Shown: positions 56,599 through 64,000 of the stretch, piece after piece | How positions within the stretch are numbered: position 1 is the stretch's first letter | How the letters are laid out: each line of letters begins with the position of its first letter | NCBI GenBank assembly: GCA_947044365.1 | Contig: OX345653.1 | Coordinates: 3,997,501 to 4,061,500, forward strand | From: Petrosia ficiformis | Taxonomy: Eukaryota; Porifera; Demospongiae; Haplosclerida; Petrosiidae | DNA: 64,000 nucleotides | Direction: 5' to 3' | Notes under the pieces: model-generated | Seen by the model: only the letters and a program-made list of their open reading frames with translations | Told to the model about the DNA's origin: nothing | Database searches by the model: none | Position numbers and translations under genes: made by a program

Positions 56599-59260
56599 TA
56601 GGGCTGGGAAAAGGTTCGAATGTTCAAACCTTTGTTCATTTGCTGTGGATTCAAAGCTAAATTTCTCCCTTCGAAGCGTCGCTGCCACGCCCACTTACAT
56701 GTTTGCATATGTGCACTTGTGCAATCTAAACATGTGGTTAATAATGTGGGTGTGTTCCAGAAAAATTGAAGCTGTGTTGTTGGCTGCTTCTGTCTCATTT
56801 CTCAGTCCAGCAATGCTAAATCCAAGTAGAAACAGCAACAAGACTAGTACTCATTATAAAGCAATAATCCAGCAATCTAAAGCCAATCAAGGTAAAAGCA
56901 ACATTGATAAAAACACATGCGACTCTTCGAATATTCATTCGTTTTTGCTGACGAAGCTTTGAATGTTATTTTGCAACCTTCTTCCCAGCTCTAATATAAT
57001 TATATATATAATTATATATATATATACACATGATTAATAGGTATTACCATAGCAACGAATTGATAGAGTATATTACATCATCAATTGTTTATTCATAACT
57101 AATTAAGGAATACCATATATGGGCATCAAGCTATGCCAGACATTGCATCAGCAAACAATTAAGAGCTATGAATATACTTAACAGATCTACCAACAAAAAA
57201 TACATTTTCAAGAAAAAATAAATGACAATCAAGTATTTCCTATATACAATTATGGGAGTGTATAATCCTATTAATATTACATAATTATATTATAATTTTA
57301 ATATAATTATTATAATTATATTAATGATGTTTGCACTACTCACTATGTACATGTAGTGTAGGATTATAAATTATCATACTATGTATCCACTTAGCTAGTG
57401 CTCACAATAATTTAAGCATAAGGTACTGAATAAACAATAATGTTAGAAGCTAAAGAGGAGAGGTGGTATAAACATGTAATTGTAATATTATATCCTTGCT
57501 TGTAGGAGGAAGGAGTGTCTAAGATGAATGCTACATTGTGAACCCAGAAAAATATCCATCCACCTCTTGAGAGTAATAGTTCATACAAATTGTGGTAAAG
57601 AGATGGATGTCAAGTGCATGGAGATTTAATGGTAAACACATAAGACATTGTAAACCATCTCTAACTCAACATCAGTAAAATACAACAGAGGTGTGTTGAA
57701 ACCCTAGCTAAAGATCAGTACAATAAAATAATGGTTTCTAAGAATCAATATAACAGTGGTATGTTGAAACCCTAGCTAAAAATCAGTACAATAAAATAAT
57801 GGTTTCTAAATATCAGTAAAATACAACAGTGGTTTCTCTAACTAATATACAACAGTGGTTTCTTGAAACCATCTCTAACTCAACATCAGTAAAATACAAC
57901 AGTGGTTTCTCTAACTAATATACAACAGTGGTTTCTTGAAACACTAACTAAAGATCATAATAATGGTTTCTTGAAACCCTAACTAAACATCAGTACAATA
58001 TAACAGTGGTTTGTTGACACTCTAACTGAATTATAAATCAGTCATTTCATTCATTACAATAGATATTTACATAAAAACAAATTGATTTGTGCAAAAGTTG
58101 TACAATATAACACAACAACACCATTATATACAAATACTCTACATAATACATATCATCCTCTTTAATTATTTTACATAAAAATAGAATAAGAACCATATAA
58201 GCAAATCAGTGGTTTGTTTAAACCCGCCCAATCTCAACATCAGTACAATATAATAGTAGTTTGTTGACACTCTAACTCAATTATAAATCAGTACAGTTAT
58301 CAACAACACCAAAGAATCTTCATTCATTACTTATAAATACAATAGATATTTACATAAAAACAAATTGATTTGTGCAAAAGTTGTGCAAAAGTTGTACAAT
58401 ATAACACAACACCATTATATACATACCATCCTCTTTAATTATTGTACATAAAAATAGAATAAGAACTGTGTAAGAGCGAGACCTTTTGATCAATTTTCAA
58501 CACTTCTGTTTAGCTACTTGTATGCTTTGTATATAGCTGACATTAACTAGATTATCAGACAATGTTGGGGTGTTTTGATGAAAGGGTGTGAAGGTGTGAA
58601 AGAAGCCAAACAGATTCTTTATACATGTTAAACATATAATACTACTGATAGGTTATGTAACAGGTGGCTTTTAATTGATGTTTGGGTTCAAAGGTAATTC
58701 ATTACTATATTATAGTAACTTGGGATCAGGTTACTAACCTGCTGTATCTTAGAGCCAATGGCTAAAAATGCTGCACAAATACTGTCTTTAGTTCCAGTCA
58801 CTGTGACTAATCTATAAATAAGATTAAAGAATAGATAGATAGATGGATAGATAGAGGAACAGAAAGGAGATAGATAGATTGATAGAAAGATAGATAGATA
58901 GATGGATAGAAAGGAAGATAGATAGATAGATGAATAAAAAGTAAGATAGACTGATCATACATAGACATAAAATTTAGCGATATGTTTGAATAGAGAGTTG
59001 ATATATGGATGAATTCATGAATAGATAGATGAATTAGCAATACCGTTCCGAAGATGTTCCATTTGAAATGTTAATTTTGGCTCCACTCTGTTCTCGAAAT
59101 GCTTTAATTGTCATTCCAGCCTGAATCAATTTAATTAATGTTTTGTACACAGAATACATAGATACATATATACATACATACATACAAGCATGCGTATACA
59201 CATACATATAGATATCAGTACCTTTCCGATGATGCTACCAACATCCTGAGAGAGAGAGGA

Positions 59261-59291
<31 letters not shown>

Positions 59292-61183
59292 TTCAAGATA
59301 TGAGGTCAGAGTTCAATTATTTACTATGTACTATATACACATAACAAACAGGTGGTGATACAACAACACATGTCATAAAAATAATTAATTATGTAATGTT
59401 ATTACTACATCATTTATTAATATTAAAAAAAAATCTTAATCCAACACCTGGAGAGGAGTGACTTAGAATAACTCCACATGTGATAACAGCCACACTGCAC
59501 CAAAACTATGCACACAGCTCACAGTGCACACAATCCATCACCTATAATCATAATATATCACTCCAACACACTCACTACGCATATACATACCTACTGAATA
59601 TGCTACCTCAGATACCCTTACAGCATACAAAATGAGACATTTTAAATGGTGGATGCACTATTTCACATAAACACATAATTCAGATAGATAAGCTCATATG
59701 GGCATACCATTAGCCCAAAGAATTTCTTATTTGGCACTGCACAGTTTTATCTTTGGGCCAGTGGTGCAGTTAATTATGATTATATTGTCACTAACAGCAT
59801 TAACTCTTTGTTAATTGGCTCAAGATGTATGTATTCCCAATGGCACACACACTAACCATTGTTGAGTAATTTGGCCCATACTTCAAAAAGTATCAAAAAC
59901 GCTGACATGCACACAGATATTATATGGTAGATGCAGTCTTACATACAGACAAAGATACACGCATACAAACATATTTTAAACAGTAGATGAATATTTACAG
60001 TTACATGAAGACACATATATACAAACATCAAACGAGATATTTAAACAGTAAAATGGCTCCAGAAAAACTAAGGACTAAACCAAGTATAGATAAGTATTCC
60101 TTTAGCTCGCATGTTTAAATATTAGCTGCAAACAAGAAGATCACAAGATATGAACAACATTCACTTTATTTGCAAAGCGAATGTAATTTTTACTTCATAA
60201 GAAAAACTGTACATCAATATCAATCAAATTAAGTCACTCCTTGTACGTCATGAAATACTAACTCTTTTTATGTAAGCTAAGAATAGAGTCATTGTAACAT
60301 ATTCTGCACCTTAAACAAGCAGATGAATGTTCATGAGTTTAAAAGCCCCTGAAAAGGATTGAAGCATATATAGAAAAAACCTCAACCTATTTTAATCCCC
60401 ACCCTCAAATCATGGAGGATGGACTAGAATCCAAGGGAACAACCCAAGGTAACAATTTTCTCAAATTCCCAACTAAATAAAATAAAAACCTAGTCAAACA
60501 GGTATTATAGACAACTTTACTTAACTGTTACTACCATAGTGTTGGGTTACAAACAGGTTTTATTATCCAGTTCTCTTACCTTGCTGCCCATCAGCATTCT
60601 TAAACTAATGACTGGTACTGTTATTAAGTCTTGATTAGATGAGTTTGTAGATGAAGAAGTTGTGACAGATGATGTCGGAAGAGAAGAGGAGAAATTATTT
60701 GTGACTGATTCCATTGATGGTAAATGGTTTCTTTCAAGGTTTTCTTTTGGAGTTAGAGTAGATTCTGAAGTGTCCAAAGAAATTGACTGCATAGCATTCG
60801 ATACTGGTTGAGTTTCTGTCTCTGTTGACTACAAAAAGACAACAGATAGAAGAGAATTTATATATAGTATAATTTTTATCAAGTTTAATGTTTTTATAAT
60901 CATAAAAAAATTTATTATACAAATAGCATAAATGATAACCTATAAACATTCACTATATATATATATAGATCTACTTATTATACAATAGTTGCATACAATT
61001 ATAAACTATGCGATTCTCACAGTAACTGCTTCATCGTATATTCTCACCTATATAAGTCTCATTACCGATTGACAAACAAGACTCTAACAAGATTACTTTT
61101 AAAGATTACTTTTAAATGCTACAACCACTCACCTGCAATGACTGATCAGATCTCCACGTGTCCTCTGGCCCCGTTGACGCCAT
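53316..61183 (-). CDS. PCBP: Poly(rC)-binding protein (three KH domains)
   Basis: PCBP/hnRNP E-type protein that binds C-rich single-stranded RNA. Thirteen exons on the minus strand: 61183-61133, 60828-60580, 59245-59222, 59120-59044, 58811-58739, 56066-55938, 55839-55767, 55670-55615, 55292-55224, 54523-54490, 54035-53977, 53890-53841, 53451-53316; 359 residues (PCBP1 has 356). An N-terminal Ser/Thr-rich stretch precedes the KH domains. KH1 ~88-150: [33 protein letters not shown]2 ~170-240: [32 protein letters not shown]3 ~285-358: [41 protein letters not shown]. All three GxxG loops are intact. The KH2-KH3 linker is short and Pro/Thr-rich ([12 protein letters not shown]). The 24-nt exon 59222-59245 is one of the smallest here. 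C-terminus ...INSRLDHL, assuming no further exon. Confidence 0.95.
53517..53815. repeat. (CATC/TATC)n minisatellite
   Basis: About 75 CCAT/CTAT tetramers with a ~60-bp higher-order unit (CCCTATCTATCCATCTATCC). PCBP intron. Confidence 0.95.
53903..53953. repeat. (AAT)n microsatellite
   Basis: About 17 AAT units, 10 bp upstream of a PCBP acceptor on the minus strand. Confidence 0.95.
55316..55603. repeat. (ACACAG)n minisatellite
   Basis: ACACAGAC-type units with higher-order ACACAGAGGCAGACAC and AACAGAGAGACAC blocks. Open frames on both strands through it are artefacts. PCBP intron. Confidence 0.95.
55860..55902. repeat. (TG)n microsatellite
   Basis: About 21 TG units followed by a GAGAGGAGAGG tract, 20 bp from a PCBP exon. 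Confidence 0.95.
56601..56995. mobile_element. hAT-like non-autonomous element, copy 2 (intact ends)
   Basis: Left TTAGGGCTGGGAAAAGGTTC; right end in complement TTAGAGCTGGGAAGAAGGTT. ~395 bp, related along its length to 7717-8115. The GGGCTGGG terminus is typical of hAT elements. Confidence 0.75.
57600..58300. repeat. Degenerate tandem array (ACAGTGGTTTCTTGAAACC)
   Basis: About nine units of AACATCAGTAAAATACAACA plus GTGGTTTCTTGAAACCCTAA, followed by a second larger duplication (58030-58200 and 58270-58470 share CATTCATTAC, AGATATTTACATAAAAACAA). Confidence 0.8.
58828..59035. repeat. (GATA)n minisatellite
   Basis: GATAGATAGATGGATAGA-type units, immediately upstream (plus-strand left) of a PCBP exon. 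Confidence 0.9.
59248..59292. repeat. (GA)n microsatellite in a PCBP acceptor region
   Basis: GAGAGAGAG on the plus strand, so CTCTCT on the gene strand. It serves as the polypyrimidine tract for the 24-nt exon 59222-59245. Confidence 0.85.
59700..59905. mobile_element. Repeat family E, copy 4
   Basis: TTTCTTATTTGGCACTGCAC, TATTGTCACTAACAGCATTA and TTGTTAATTGGCTCAAGATG, ending CCAATGGCACACACACTAAC. It pairs with 27118-27312 in opposite orientation. Confidence 0.75.
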
Positions 61184-63064
<1,881 letters not shown>

Positions 63065-63463
63065 TTTTAAATAGTTATAATATATTAGACAGTTCTGATT
63101 AAAATCACTCGTTTTAAAATTAGTGATATAATTCACATTATCCTAATTTATAGTTATTTGAATATTTTTACATACACTGGAATATGACTGACTTGTACAT
63201 ACAAATATAAGTGTTGTGTGTATGTTTGTCTATAGGTCATCATGTTATTTTTTTAAGAAAAATGTCAGATTATCTATCATTCAGTTGTGTAAATGTCCTG
63301 TGTATTATATGTACATGCATACATGTAATGCAATACTGCAAAGTGACTGCATCTATGTATATACAGCTGCAGCACACGATGTTTATTTGGAAATGTTTGT
63401 TTTTACTAGTTGACCTTTTAAAAATGAATTAGCTACCTGGAGGTGTGGTGGTCCCTCATTAAA
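63065..63463. other. Spacer between the two PECR copies
   Basis: 3' flank of copy 1 and 5' flank of copy 2. Holds short overlapping open frames (63211-63432) without homology and an ACATGCATACATGTAATG tract. Confidence 0.5.

Positions 63464-64000
<537 letters not shown>

Noticed and set aside
63443..63463. Upstream in-frame GTG start for PECR copy 2
   Set aside because: Eukaryotic start at the ATG 63464 matches copy 1 in length and position.

Overview
The window reads as nuclear DNA of an early-branching metazoan, most likely a sponge; the phylum is inferred, not proven. The DNA is AT-rich. Its genes are animal genes (RBMS-type and PCBP-type RNA-binding proteins, MnSOD, FMC1, V-ATPase subunit F, HACL1, PECR) split by many GT-AG introns. 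The gaps are packed with short inverted-repeat transposons, microsatellites and ACATGT-rich intronic repeats. No bacterial operons, CRISPR arrays or rRNA genes are seen. Exon models were built by hand from splice sites and reading-frame continuity; every multi-exon model below keeps phase throughout unless stated.

Layout. (1) 107-6409 +: the last ~390 codons of 2-hydroxyacyl-CoA lyase (HACL1). (2) 8174-18537 -: a complete 15-exon RBMS-type protein with two RRMs. (3) 18538-25837: gene-poor, with one unrecognised 800-nt exon-like ORF and a 672-bp inverted-repeat element carrying a broken RecQ-like helicase fragment. (4) 25838-43339 +: five tandem paralogues of a PH-domain family. Copies A and E have a PH domain followed by four degenerate ~43-residue Gly/Val/Asp-rich repeats and an acidic tail. 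Copies B and C are short PH-only forms. Copy D is damaged. I do not recognise the repeat; this array is the best candidate for something undescribed. (5) 43528-52340: a compact block of mitochondrial SOD2 (-), a bacterial-type 3-hydroxybutyrate dehydrogenase (+), FMC1 (-) and ATP6V1F (+), alternately divergent and convergent. (6) 53316-61183 -: a 13-exon three-KH PCBP. (7) 61545-64000 +: two tandem PECR genes, the second cut by the window end.

How the genes relate. Three divergent pairs share short promoters: SOD2/BDH (107 bp between ATGs), FMC1/ATP6V1F (89 bp) and PCBP/PECR (361 bp). HACL1 and PECR both belong to peroxisomal phytol/phytanate breakdown. FMC1 and ATP6V1F concern the two rotary ATPases. 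The PH array evolved by local duplication, deletion of one repeat unit, loss of a small exon, and loss of likely lipid-binding residues in B and C.
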